Source: Calothrix anomala FACHB-343 | Lineage (GTDB): Bacteria > Cyanobacteriota > Cyanobacteriia > Cyanobacteriales > Nostocaceae | Assembly: GCF_014696435.1 (NCBI RefSeq) | Contig: NZ_JACJQG010000030.1 | Span: 34,381-98,380, forward strand | DNA length: 64,000 nt | Direction of reading: 5' to 3' | In this document: positions 34,533 to 42,897 of the stretch, piece after piece | Layout of the letters: every line of letters begins with the position of its first letter | Position numbering within the stretch: the first letter of the stretch is position 1 | Notes under the pieces: generated by a model | Told to the model about the DNA's origin: nothing | The model's input: only the letters and a program-made list of their open reading frames with translations | The model's database searches: none | Position numbers and translations under genes: made by a program

Positions 34533-35642
34533 TTAATTTTGAATTTTGAATTTTGAATTTTGAATTTCTTGAATTTTCTGCCATTTGCCCAACCAGCTTA
34601 ACAGTTCTTTATCGCTCATGGATCGTTTTGGCGATTTAAACTTTAATACTGTAACTAATTCGGCTGCACTTCTTCCGGTTTTCTCTACCCAAATATCAAT
34701 TAAGGCTTGAGGTTCGAGGAGAATTTCTCCTAATCCTAAAGCTTTTTGTAATTGTAATTGTTCTTCTTTCCCTACCATCTCCACAACAAAATCGCTGGAT
34801 TCGGCTTTTTGTAAGACTCCGGCTAATGCTTGGATATATGCTTCGCTATTGTCTAAAACTGGTGCTTCTAAAACTATTGGCTTACCAAAACGGCGATTTT
34901 GTGACCAAATTAGCACTAATAAAAATATACCTGCTTGCAATATGGCTACAATTAAAGGTTGATTAGCAAAATAAGTCAATAAGTCACCTTCACCTTCTTT
35001 TTGTCTAATATCAGCGTCTTTATAACCATGAATGTATTCATCCACAAATATGGGATGATTTTGTTTGCTGACTAAATCTGCAAGAAATTTAAAATTACTT
35101 AAATAATCTTGATAAGCATTCGCTGCTAAATAGGGAGTGGTGCAAAAGATAACTTTTCCTTTACCATATTTTGTCTGCCAAACTATAGCACCAAAGCGAT
35201 CGCCTAATAACATCTCTTCTTCAGCGTCTGTTTTTTGGCGTCTGCGCGTATCAATTTTGACATTACCAACAGGCGATTGTTGCATTGTCTGAAATTTAGC
35301 GGCTTTTACTGGGTACTGTGCGCCTAAAATTACCCAAATATTACCTTTTTCAATCCATGCGCGTTCTTGGGAAGTGATGACTGCATAATTCAGACGGCTG
35401 TATACTTGTAACAGCGTCACGGGAGTTTTGGCTTTAATATCATCCCACGGTTTTTGCCAGCGCTGGATAGAACTACCCTGTTCTTGCATAAAAGCATACC
35501 AAGCACCATAGCCATCAGCACTACGGTTATAAGTAGAACCACTATTAAGAATGCTGTTGCTAGGTGCCGCAAATAAGCTGATAATTACTATCGCTACTAA
35601 TGCGATCGCACCTAGCAAAGACAAGCGATTTGCACGCTGCAT
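34533..35642 (-). CDS. DUF4350 domain membrane protein
   Basis: 369 residues. One N-terminal membrane segment (about 7-26), a soluble DUF4350 region (SADGYGAWYAFMQEQGSSIQ; NIWVILGAQYP; GKGKVIFCTTPYL; PIFVDEYIHGY), and a second membrane segment (about 226-246) before a cytoplasmic tail. Such proteins are usually encoded with MoxR and DUF58 genes. The last residues, EIQNSKFKIQN, are encoded by the TTGAATT heptamer array, so the repeat has grown into the gene and set its stop. Confidence 0.82.
   Translation of the reverse strand: MQRANRLSLLGAIALVAIVIISLFAAPSNSILNSGSTYNRSADGYGAWYAFMQEQGSSIQRWQKPWDDIKAKTPVTLLQVYSRLNYAVITSQERAWIEKGNIWVILGAQYPVKAAKFQTMQQSPVGNVKIDTRRRQKTDAEEEMLLGDRFGAIVWQTKYGKGKVIFCTTPYLAANAYQDYLSNFKFLADLVSKQNHPIFVDEYIHGYKDADIRQKEGEGDLLTYFANQPLIVAILQAGIFLLVLIWSQNRRFGKPIVLEAPVLDNSEAYIQALAGVLQKAESSDFVVEMVGKEEQLQLQKALGLGEILLEPQALIDIWVEKTGRSAAELVTVLKFKSPKRSMSDKELLSWLGKWQKIQEIQNSKFKIQN
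34536..34567. repeat. Heptanucleotide tandem array (TTTTGAA) inside a gene end
   Basis: Four to five copies of the 7-bp unit, overlapping the final codons and just ahead of the stop of the DUF4350 gene. Confidence 0.85.
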
Positions 35643-35657
35643 AAGGTATAAAAATTT

Positions 35658-35716
35658 AGTCCATAGTCAATAGTCCACAGTCAATAGTCCATAGTCAATA
35701 GTCCATAGTCCAGAGT
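35658..35716. repeat. Heptanucleotide tandem array (AGTCCAT/AGTCAAT)
   Basis: About eight 7-bp units alternating AGTCCAT and AGTCAAT, just upstream of the DUF4350 start. Confidence 0.85.
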
Positions 35717-35784
35717 AATTAACCTTAACAACTGATAACACTTCATGTAGCTGTCAGTGCATCGCTGACAACTGACAATTGTAC

Positions 35785-35804
35785 AGACGCGATTAATCGC
35801 GTCT
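35785..35804 (-). terminator. Perfect 20-bp palindrome over a stop codon
   Basis: AGACGCGATT followed by its exact complement AATCGCGTCT. The stop codon of the PLP-enzyme gene (35793-35795) lies inside it. It could end transcription or be a DNA-binding site; there is no loop spacer and no U-tract. Confidence 0.45.
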
Positions 35805-36704
35805 CTGAATATTGCCTTGTAAGCCGCCTGTGTGGATTAATAATATGCGATCGCCTTTTGGGAAAAATCCCTGTTTTAATAAATCCATGACGCCATAAAA
35901 CATTTTGGCGGTGTATACATAATCTAAAGGTATACCTTGTTCTTGGGTGAATTGCTGCTGAAATTGTAATAATTCGTCGTTGACTTTGGCGTAACCACCC
36001 ATGTGATAATTACAGATTAGTTGCCAAGATGCGATTTCTTCATGAGCTACAGGTAAACCAGAAGCGAGGTAATTTTTCAGCCAATTATCTACATCCGATT
36101 TGAGAAATTCCCCACCTTTGAGAACCGGAAAACCAATAGCGCGTTGGCTTTTGGTTAACGACAAAATAATTCCCGCTAAAGTTGTACCCGTACCGCAAGC
36201 TACGCATACAGTATCAAATGCGGCATTATTTACTATCTCCATACACCCGCGCACACCGTTCAGATTTCCCCCACCTTCAGGAATGATAAACACATTACCA
36301 AAGCGTTGCTGTAATTCTGCTTGTAATTCTGCTGTGTGGCGCTGTCGGTATTTCTGTCTATCCAAGTAGAAAATTTGCATACCTTGTTGCACAGCAAAAC
36401 TCAGTGTAGGGTTGAGTGGTAATCTCTCCTCTCCCCGAATCATTCCAATTGTGCGGAATCCTAAGAGATTTCCCGCCGCAGCTGTGGCAAATATATGATT
36501 AGAATAAGCACCACCAAAGGTAAGCAAGGTGGTTAAATTTCTTTGTTGCGCTTCCAAAAGGTTGTACTTGAGTTTAAACCACTTATTACCATTAACCAAA
36601 GGGTGCATATTATCGAGACGAAGTACAGACAATTCCATTCCAATTTGTTGAGCAATTAGACTTTGAATTGGCTGTATATTTGGAGGGAGAAAAGTTAATG
36701 ACAT
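35793..36704 (-). CDS. D-cysteine desulfhydrase / ACC deaminase-like PLP enzyme
   Basis: 303 residues, fold type II PLP enzyme. The Schiff-base lysine is in VNGNKWFKLKYN (Lys41), followed by TFGGAYSNHIFATAAAG, the glycine loop VACGTGTTLAG that holds the phosphate, and a C-terminal ILLIHTGGLQGN. This is the family of 1-aminocyclopropane-1-carboxylate deaminases and D-cysteine desulfhydrases. Bacterial homologues of this length are mostly the latter, releasing pyruvate, ammonia and sulfide. Deamination of ACC is an alternative; sequence alone does not decide. A GGTTGAC array lies right upstream. Confidence 0.8.
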   Translation of the reverse strand: MSLTFLPPNIQPIQSLIAQQIGMELSVLRLDNMHPLVNGNKWFKLKYNLLEAQQRNLTTLLTFGGAYSNHIFATAAAGNLLGFRTIGMIRGEERLPLNPTLSFAVQQGMQIFYLDRQKYRQRHTAELQAELQQRFGNVFIIPEGGGNLNGVRGCMEIVNNAAFDTVCVACGTGTTLAGIILSLTKSQRAIGFPVLKGGEFLKSDVDNWLKNYLASGLPVAHEEIASWQLICNYHMGGYAKVNDELLQFQQQFTQEQGIPLDYVYTAKMFYGVMDLLKQGFFPKGDRILLIHTGGLQGNIQRRD

Positions 36705-36708
36705 TTAG

Positions 36709-36764
36709 ACGGTTGACGGTTGACGGTTGACGGTTGACGGTTGACGGTTGACGGTTGACGGTTG
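36709..36764. repeat. Heptanucleotide tandem array (GGTTGAC)
   Basis: About eight copies of the 7-bp unit immediately upstream of the PLP-enzyme start. Confidence 0.9.
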
Positions 36765-36820
36765 CATAACGTTATTAGCAATTAACCCTCTTCTATCACT
36801 TTGGGAAGAGAATAATAAAT

Positions 36821-36901
36821 GTAGGTTGGGTTAAACGGAGTGAAACCAAACAATACCAAGGTTTTCGGGTGTTGGGTTTCGTTCCTCAACCCAACCTACG
36901 C
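36821..36901. repeat. GTAGGTTGGGTT inverted-repeat element (copy 1)
   Basis: GTAGGTTGGGTT near the left end faces AACCCAACCTAC at the right end, with an inner GTTGGGTTTCG. A second copy is at 39209-39303. A TGACAAA heptamer array lies at 37037-37070 in the same spacer. Confidence 0.7.
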
Positions 36902-37036
36902 CTCAATTGATAAAAACCTTTAAAAAAAAGGGTTTGAGATTCTTATTCGGCTAGAGTGATTAAAGAGGGTTAAGTAAGTCGGTGGAAAAAAACCAAACTA
37001 TATTACGAAACGTAAACTGGCTTGAAACCCTTACCA

Positions 37037-37070
37037 ATGACAAATGACAAATGACAAATGACAAATGACA
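37037..37070. repeat. Heptanucleotide tandem array (TGACAAA)
   Basis: About five 7-bp units between the PLP-enzyme gene and the next minus-strand gene. Confidence 0.85.
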
Positions 37071-37105
37071 GCCATCGCCAGTTATCTTTAATTGCACCGC
37101 CCTAG

Positions 37106-38146
37106 TTAATCATTAACAAAATTGAGTCCTGATATTGCTCGATCAATATCTAAATTTAAATATTTATCTATTGGTAGATACATCCAATTTAGCGCTACTT
37201 GGGGATCTGGGTTAGTTCTGTGAAACCCTAATGCTGCTACTAATTGTTCGTGGCTGGGATGTATAGTGAGAGCATAAATATCGCAAATGTTAGGAAAATC
37301 AGCTTGGAGACGCAAAAATGTTTTTTGTGTATCTTTTAATAATTGACAGACATTAATTAGCCGATTGTAAGGTAAATCGATTTGCCAACTGCGGATAAAA
37401 ATTGATGTACAATTGCGATCGCCTATTTGGGCAATTTCAAATGGATCAATATCCCAAGTTGCACTCATGTGTAAGCCTTTGCGGGCTGGGAGAAAGAAAT
37501 TAGCTTCCGATTCTCTCGCGACTGGATACAGCGCATAAAAAGCTACAGCATCTTGGTTATCGCTACGGCGTAAAACCCTCATCCCGGTTGGATATTGTTC
37601 CGCCCAACCCCGGATAATTCTGACAATTCTATGGGGTAATGCAGTCGCTTTTTTATTCATCCAGTTGTAGTTACGGGCTAAAAAACTCGCAACGGGTACA
37701 GCATCGGTGCGGGGATTGAAATCATCAGCGAAAAGTTTAATATCGGCTTTAGCTACTTGAGAATTTTGCAGATTGGGTAATAAAGAACGGATGCGAATAC
37801 AAGTACTATTACCATCAAAGTCTTTTTCAATCAGCCCCAAAGCCACCAGCTTATCAATCATCATACCCGCAGAGCGATCGCTCCCCCGCTCTTGTTCGCC
37901 ATAAAAAACTTCTTGGGCTTCCCGATGGGTACAAGGAACAAACCCATCGGGTAAATCCAGTTCTGTCAAAGGTTTGGAAAAACGCTCACCTAATTCTTGG
38001 CGTTGTTTAATTAGTAAATAAACCCACAACTTGACAAAATATTCTGCCCGTCGTCGCGTTATCCCCACTCGCCCTTGCAACTGGGAGACATATTTGCGCT
38101 GTTGTTCCTGGGGAAACCATTGTTCAATACTTTGTGGATGCATCAT
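37106..38146 (-). CDS. Unknown protein with winged-helix-like N-terminal region
   Basis: 346 residues, no signal peptide or membrane segment. Residues ~25-120 are helical and charged (GITRRRAEYFVKLWVYLLIK; HREAQEVFYGEQERGSDRSA) and end in a KLVALGLIEKDFDG turn that resembles a winged helix. The second half (DAVAFYALYPVARES; DIYALTIHPSHEQLVAALGFHR) resembles the strand-helix pattern of a GNAT-like fold. These are impressions, not family matches. It is divergent from a LuxR-type regulator. Function not assigned. Confidence 0.65.
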   Translation of the reverse strand: MMHPQSIEQWFPQEQQRKYVSQLQGRVGITRRRAEYFVKLWVYLLIKQRQELGERFSKPLTELDLPDGFVPCTHREAQEVFYGEQERGSDRSAGMMIDKLVALGLIEKDFDGNSTCIRIRSLLPNLQNSQVAKADIKLFADDFNPRTDAVPVASFLARNYNWMNKKATALPHRIVRIIRGWAEQYPTGMRVLRRSDNQDAVAFYALYPVARESEANFFLPARKGLHMSATWDIDPFEIAQIGDRNCTSIFIRSWQIDLPYNRLINVCQLLKDTQKTFLRLQADFPNICDIYALTIHPSHEQLVAALGFHRTNPDPQVALNWMYLPIDKYLNLDIDRAISGLNFVND

Positions 38147-38508
38147 TTCGCAAAACTCCTGACTTTTCCTAACTTGTGCGGTTGAACGGCAGTTACAATT
38201 GATTAGTCCCCAGCATTAGACTGTGTTTGTATAGCCGAACCAGTGCGTTCGGTTGCCAGACTTCTACGTAACTCAAGAGTGACTGGTTTGCGAAGAGAAT
38301 TCGCCAGGTTGAGACTCCTGCACCAATCATCTTTATAAAAACTTCACCTTAATTCAGCTAAATTACGCAAACTTCATCGCCTTGACTATATTTGCTGCTT
38401 ACTCATTGCATAGACATAATCGCCAACCCCAAAATTTAGTTAAACACCTGATTAACATCACAGGTATCCCTATTTGGCTGTAATGCTGAGTTTTGGAGGC
38501 AATTAATT
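38147..38508. promoter_or_regulatory. Divergent spacer before the LuxR-type regulator
   Basis: 362 bp between two divergent genes, so both promoters should be here. A GGAGG ribosome site lies just before the ATG at 38509. I see no clear operator or sigma-70 boxes. Confidence 0.35.
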
Positions 38509-39156
38509 ATGGTATTTTCAGATAACGAAAACAATTTAAATTTTCTGGCTTTTTCCGAAGAAAAACAAAATCAAAAAACTCCCACAAATGATGATTTACA
38601 ACCTTTAGCAAAATTTGATTTACTCCAAGCGATTATTGAAAGCTTTGTTGATGGTGTATTGATTGTCTCACCCGAAGGTAAATTAATTCATACCAATGAA
38701 TACGCCCGTGCAATATGTCGGCAATTAATGCCAAAAGATGCAGATAGCTCGGCAATACCCCAAGAAATTTGGCAGATTTGTCAATCTTTAATTGAAAGTT
38801 ATGAGCTATTTACTACCGAAAAAATTATTATTGAGTCAGAAATTCAACCAAAGCCAACAATCAAATTGCGCGTTAGGGCTAGATGGTTAGAACTATCTGC
38901 CAGCCCAAGCAACTTTTTATTGGTGACAATAGAAGATTGTAATCAACATAGCCAAAGTATTGCGATCGCGGATGCCAAAAAATACAATTTAACCGAACGG
39001 GAAATAGAAGTTTGGCAGCTAAGGTTAGCGAATCTTTCTTATAAAGAAATTGCCAATAAACTATTTATTACTATTAATACAGTAAAAAAGCATTTACAAA
39101 ACATTCATGCTAAACAACAAGATATAAATAATCTGCATGAATACAACTTCGTGTAA
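38509..39156 (+). CDS. PAS-LuxR type transcriptional regulator
   Basis: 215 residues. Residues ~37-140 form a PAS-like sensor domain (AIIESFVDGVLIVSPEGKLI; NEYARAICRQLMP). Residues ~158-210 form a LuxR/GerE helix-turn-helix: NLTEREIEVWQLRLANLSYK, then IANKLFITINTVKKHLQNIH. It has no receiver domain, so signals probably enter through PAS. The DNA target is unknown. GGAGG precedes the start. The gene stands alone, facing the repeat-rich spacer. Confidence 0.88.
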   Translation: MVFSDNENNLNFLAFSEEKQNQKTPTNDDLQPLAKFDLLQAIIESFVDGVLIVSPEGKLIHTNEYARAICRQLMPKDADSSAIPQEIWQICQSLIESYELFTTEKIIIESEIQPKPTIKLRVRARWLELSASPSNFLLVTIEDCNQHSQSIAIADAKKYNLTEREIEVWQLRLANLSYKEIANKLFITINTVKKHLQNIHAKQQDINNLHEYNFV

Positions 39157-39208
39157 TAAATAAATTATTTTCCGTAGTGGATTTACACAACTAAAATAGT
39201 ACATTAGA

Positions 39209-39303
39209 TGTAGGTTGGGTTGAGGCTTTGCGAAACCCAACATGAATTTCAGCAACTCAACATAGATGCTGGTGTTGGGTTTCCTTACGTCAACCCAACC
39301 TAC
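39209..39303. repeat. GTAGGTTGGGTT inverted-repeat element (copy 2)
   Basis: GTAGGTTGGGTTGAGG at the left and TCAACCCAACCTAC at the right, with inner GTTGGGTTTCC. Same family as 36821-36901, opposite inner arrangement. Confidence 0.7.
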
Positions 39304-39453
39304 ATTTTTTTGCAACATTTTAGCCTTGCCATGCCAGTAGGCTAACGCACCATTTTTATTTACAAATTATAGATAATTTGAGATACATCAAGATATTAAA
39401 GCAGATAAAGCATTACCTTGCAGAAAAAAGGCTTCAAGTTCAGTTTTTTTGCT

Positions 39454-39808
39454 GAAAATTCGCCAGCTTTATCATTTACACATATTTACGACTCATTTTT
39501 ATAATTTTAGTAAACAAAAAAGGCGATCGCTTGCTCATTTATCTAAATTAACTACTCATTTTCCTGTTTTCAGTAAGCAAAAAGCCATTTCACCTTCTCG
39601 TTAAGCCTTAACGAGTTCTCATTATTGTATTTTCCTTGCGGAAAATACCATTTCACCTACTCAAAAAGCCATATCGCTTACTCGTTTCGGTAAATCGCGT
39701 ACTCATTTTAGTGTTTTCCGCAGGTAAAAAGCTATATTGCTTACCCATTTCGGTAAATCACGCACTCATTTTGGTGTTTTCCGCAGATAAAAAAGGATAT
39801 AGCTTGCT
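39454..39808. repeat. Degenerate tandem array with 63-bp period
   Basis: Units begin AAAAAGCxATATxGCTTACTC at 39516, 39579, 39641 (a 22-bp truncated unit), 39663, 39726 and 39789. Spacing is 63 bp, except 62 bp into the truncated unit at 39641 and 22 bp out of it. An older unit is visible from about 39454. The last full units share GTTTCGGTAAATC and GTGTTTTCCGCAG. A plus-strand frame through it gives a 21-residue repeat but is unlikely to be a gene. The surrounding 1.4-kb spacer holds other elements listed separately. Confidence 0.75.
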
Positions 39809-40002
39809 GAAAAATGGCGCTGTTTGATAATAAGCTGCTGTGTAGGTAGGCGTTATTGTTTTTTGCGATGTCAAAGGCGGGCTACGCCTACGCACTTATT
39901 TGAAAATTCAATTGAGTAATTGAATCTAGAAACCTAATTCATAATTCATAATTCATAATTCCCAACAGTAATACATCATAGATTTCGCGTAGCGGCAAAG
40001 CA

Positions 40003-40219
40003 TTGCCCATTGGTGTCAACTTAAGCTCAAAAGCCTTCTCTATCTCCTTATCTCGTTTCCAGCCTCCGGCTGGAAATGCGTATTGCGAGGCTCTGCCTCG
40101 AAAGCTGATAAATTGAGGCAGAGCCTCATGATTTTAGCTCCCACGCAGAGCATGGGAGCTAGATGGAATATCTTGAGCAATAAAGCCTTTCACGTTAAGT
40201 TGACACCAATGAGCATTGC
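40003..40219. mobile_element. MITE-like element with long inverted repeats and three hairpins
   Basis: Perfect 17-bp inverted repeats CATTGGTGTCAACTTAA (40008-40024) and its complement (40195-40211), extended imperfectly by GCATTGC at each end. Inside: CCAGCCtccGGCTGG, a 13-bp stem GAGGCTCTGCCTC / GAGGCAGAGCCTC (40087-40127), and AGCTCCCA..TGGGAGCT. No coding capacity. Confidence 0.8.
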
Positions 40220-40250
40220 CTTGCCCCTACAATTTATATTTGTATTACAG

Positions 40251-40376
40251 CAGTTTTCACCTATTTAAACCACATCTGTCGTAGGGAACACCGACAATCT
40301 TTTGGTACATGCAATAATTTTACTGGTGCCGTGCCCCTACCGCGTGGTCTATTTACCTGAAAATAGCTGTAAAATT
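40251..40376. repeat. TTACAGC inverted-repeat element
   Basis: ATTACAGCAGTTTTCACCTAT at the left faces ACCTGAAAATAGCTGTAA at the right. It contains ACAATCTTTTGGTA and GGTGCCGTGCCCCTAC, shared with the copy at 60832-60926. Confidence 0.65.
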
Positions 40377-40384
40377 CATAAATA

Positions 40385-40490
40385 AATACATATAATTTAG
40401 CCTGCGTAGGCAGGCTTTGTTTGTTTAGCTCCAGGCTTCCAGCCTGAGAGCGTTAATGCCCAGCTCCACAGAAACTTAGTATAATATATG
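40385..40490. repeat. Modular hairpin repeat element (copy 3)
   Basis: Same order as copy 1 (464-578): AGCCTGC/GCAGGCT hairpin, TTTGTTTGTTTAG linker, then a 9-bp stem with one bulge (40429-40450) followed by GCGTTAATG. Three stem pairs differ from copy 1 with compensating changes. Confidence 0.75.
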
Positions 40491-40494
40491 TCTT

Positions 40495-40534
40495 TAATTT
40501 TGAATTTTGAATTTTGAATTTTGAATTTTGAATT
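40495..40534. repeat. Heptanucleotide tandem array (TTTTGAA)
   Basis: About five 7-bp units ending six bases before the cofG start codon. Confidence 0.85.
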
Positions 40535-40539
40535 GATTT

Positions 40540-41505
40540 ATGCCAACTGATAATTCTCGAATTGTCACCTATAGCCCAGCTTATACAATCGTCCCAACTT
40601 ATGAATGCTTTAATCGCTGTAGCTACTGTAATTTTCGCACCGATCCTGATAAAAGTCCTTGGTTAACTTTAGCAGCAGCCACCAGCATTTTAGAAAAAAT
40701 ACAACAAAAAAATGTATGTGAAATTCTCATTCTTAGCGGAGAAGTACATCCACATTCCCCCAGGCGTGAAGCGTGGTTCCAAAGAATTTATGATTTGTGT
40801 CAGTTAGCATTAACAATGGGTTTTCTCCCCCACACTAATGCAGGGCCGCTTAGTTTTGCAGAAATGCAAAAGCTGAAGAGTGTTAATGTTTCAATGGGGT
40901 TAATGTTAGAGCAATTAACACCTCAATTATTAACTACAGTACATCGTCACGCCCCCAGTAAATTACCAGAATTGCGATTACAACAATTAACATGGGCGGG
41001 AGAATTACAAATTCCCTTTACTACAGGGTTATTATTAGGAATTGGCGAAACATTAGCCGATTGCTGGGAAACATTAACAGCTATATCTGAATTACATCAG
41101 CGTTATCATCACATTCAAGAAGTTATTTTACAACCCCATAGTCCAGGAAATCAGCAAACTTTTGACGCGCCAAATTTTGACCCCCATAAATTACCAGAGA
41201 TAATTGCTAAAGCCAGGGAAATTTTACCGCTAGAAATTACAATTCAAATTCCGCCGAATTTAGTCAAAGATGGTGAATGGTTACTTGCTTGTATAGCGGC
41301 TGGTGCGAGAGATTTAGGTGGAATTAGCCCAAAAGATGAAGTGAACCCTGATTATCCCCATATTCAAGCAGGGGAATTGAGAGAAATTTTACAGATTGGG
41401 GGATGGGAATTAGTACCGCGATTACCTGTTTATCCACAATTTGATTATTGGTTGTCAGGAGAATTACAAACAGCAGTAAAGCGATGGCAATTTAATAGTC
41501 AATAG
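40540..41505 (+). CDS. cofG: FO synthase subunit CofG (radical SAM)
   Basis: 321 residues. Radical-SAM enzyme that, with CofH, makes the deazaflavin FO (7,8-didemethyl-8-hydroxy-5-deazariboflavin). FO is the antenna of some cyanobacterial photolyases. The [4Fe-4S] motif CFNRCSYC gives Cys23, Cys27 and Cys30. Further family landmarks are ILSGEVHP, NAGPLSF, MGLMLEQL, TTGLLLGIGET and DLGGISPKDEVNPDYP. Length is normal. No cofH or photolyase gene is within the window. The start ATG lies right after a heptamer array, and there is no strong ribosome site. Confidence 0.93.
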   Translation: MPTDNSRIVTYSPAYTIVPTYECFNRCSYCNFRTDPDKSPWLTLAAATSILEKIQQKNVCEILILSGEVHPHSPRREAWFQRIYDLCQLALTMGFLPHTNAGPLSFAEMQKLKSVNVSMGLMLEQLTPQLLTTVHRHAPSKLPELRLQQLTWAGELQIPFTTGLLLGIGETLADCWETLTAISELHQRYHHIQEVILQPHSPGNQQTFDAPNFDPHKLPEIIAKAREILPLEITIQIPPNLVKDGEWLLACIAAGARDLGGISPKDEVNPDYPHIQAGELREILQIGGWELVPRLPVYPQFDYWLSGELQTAVKRWQFNSQ

Positions 41506-41600
41506 TCAGTAGGGGCGGGTTTATTGAGAATTATCGTTGAGCAGTGAAGATATTTGTGAACCCGCCCTTACAACAGTCAACATTCAACATTTAACTTAAA

Positions 41601-42866
41601 TTATTCTTGAGGAATTGCAATTGTAAACTCTGTACCTACGCCTAGTTGAGAATTTACTTCTAATGTGCCATTGTGTTTTTCAACGACAATTTGATGGGCG
41701 ATTGATAAGCCTAATCCTGTACCTTTTCCCACAGGTTTAGTGGTAAATAAAGGCTCAAATAGTCGTTGTTTAAGTCGTTCAGGAACGCCCATCCCATTGT
41801 CAGCAATCCGAATTAAAATATGATTTTCTGAATCTGCTGCTGTGGTAATTTTAATTTGGGGATTTTTACAGATCATTTTGCCTTGAAATATGGCTTCATC
41901 AATCGCATCAATGGCGTTAGCTAGTATGTTCATAAATACTTGGTTCATCTGCCCTAAATAGCAGTTAACCTCTGGTAATTCTCCGTAATTTCTAATTACT
42001 TCAATACAGGGGCGATCGCTATTATTTTTTAAGCGATGTTGTAAAATCATTAATGTACTATCTAGCCCTTGGTGCAAATCCGCAAGTACTTTACAATCGC
42101 TATCGGCGCGGGTGAAGGTACGCAATGAATTAGAAATATTACGGATGCGTTCGCTGGCGATTTTAAATGAATCGATTATTTTGACTAGATCGTTGAGCAT
42201 AAATTCTAGATCTAAGTCTGCAATTGCTGTACTAATTGTCTCCTGGGGGTTGGGATACTCTTGTTCATATAGTTTCAAAATTGCTGATATCCCAGCAATA
42301 TATTCTTCTAAAGGGGGAATATTGCTGCTAATAAAATTGATGGGATTATTCATTTCATGGGCAATCCCAGCAATTAATTCTCCTAGCGTAGATAATTTTT
42401 CTTGCTGCACTAGTTTAACTTGGGCTTGTTGTAAAGCCAAAGTGCGATCGCGTACTTGTTGTTCTAAAGATTCATTTAGCTGCTTCAGTCTTAAATGTAC
42501 CAGCACTCTAGCAATGACTTCTTCTTGGGCAAAGGGTTTTGATATGTAGTCTACCGCACCAAGAATAAAACCCTTAGTCTTACTTTCGATATCGGCTAAA
42601 GCAGTGGTAAAAATAATCGGAATATTTGCGGTAACTGGATTAGCTTTCAAACGCCGACAGGTTTCAAATCCGTCAATACCCGGCATTTGAATATCGAGTA
42701 AAATTAACTCTGGTTGATTGCGTTCGACTTGCGCGATCGCACTTTCGCCGTCAACTGCTACCCGAAAACGCAAACCCTTACTAGTCAACGCTTCTGACAG
42801 CACAGATAAATTTGTGGGATTATCATCCACAATTAAGATAAATCCTTTATTGCCAATCTCACTCAT
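41601..42866 (-). CDS. Response regulator-histidine kinase hybrid
   Basis: 421 residues. An N-terminal receiver domain (FILIVDDN; phospho-acceptor Asp58 in LILLDIQMPG) is followed by a coiled linker (about 125-155), an H-box with His170 in GIAHEMNNPINF, and a full HATPase (N box NILANAIDAID, ADNGMGVPE, GKGTGLGLSI). With a receiver in front of the kinase, it is built to take a phosphoryl signal and act as a second kinase. It begins 31 bp after the ethylene-receptor-like kinase gene on the same strand, so it is probably its downstream partner. Confidence 0.93.
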   Translation of the reverse strand: MSEIGNKGFILIVDDNPTNLSVLSEALTSKGLRFRVAVDGESAIAQVERNQPELILLDIQMPGIDGFETCRRLKANPVTANIPIIFTTALADIESKTKGFILGAVDYISKPFAQEEVIARVLVHLRLKQLNESLEQQVRDRTLALQQAQVKLVQQEKLSTLGELIAGIAHEMNNPINFISSNIPPLEEYIAGISAILKLYEQEYPNPQETISTAIADLDLEFMLNDLVKIIDSFKIASERIRNISNSLRTFTRADSDCKVLADLHQGLDSTLMILQHRLKNNSDRPCIEVIRNYGELPEVNCYLGQMNQVFMNILANAIDAIDEAIFQGKMICKNPQIKITTAADSENHILIRIADNGMGVPERLKQRLFEPLFTTKPVGKGTGLGLSIAHQIVVEKHNGTLEVNSQLGVGTEFTIAIPQE

Positions 42867-42897
42867 AACTATAGATAAAAATAGAATTTACACCTAA

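Noticed and set aside
35793-36704. Idea that the PLP enzyme is an ACC deaminase working with the ethylene-receptor-like kinase
   Set aside because: ACC deaminase would link to ethylene, but the residues that separate it from D-cysteine desulfhydrase cannot be judged by eye and the genes are not adjacent.
36709-37070. Possible CRISPR arrays in regularly repeated sequence
   Set aside because: The heptamer arrays have no spacers, and the 63-bp array has no constant repeat/variable spacer pattern; no cas gene is present.
39636-39827. Plus-strand frame with a 21-residue repeat
   Set aside because: The repeat follows from the 63-bp tandem array, which is a multiple of three. There is no ribosome site, and the array is too degenerate upstream to be coding.
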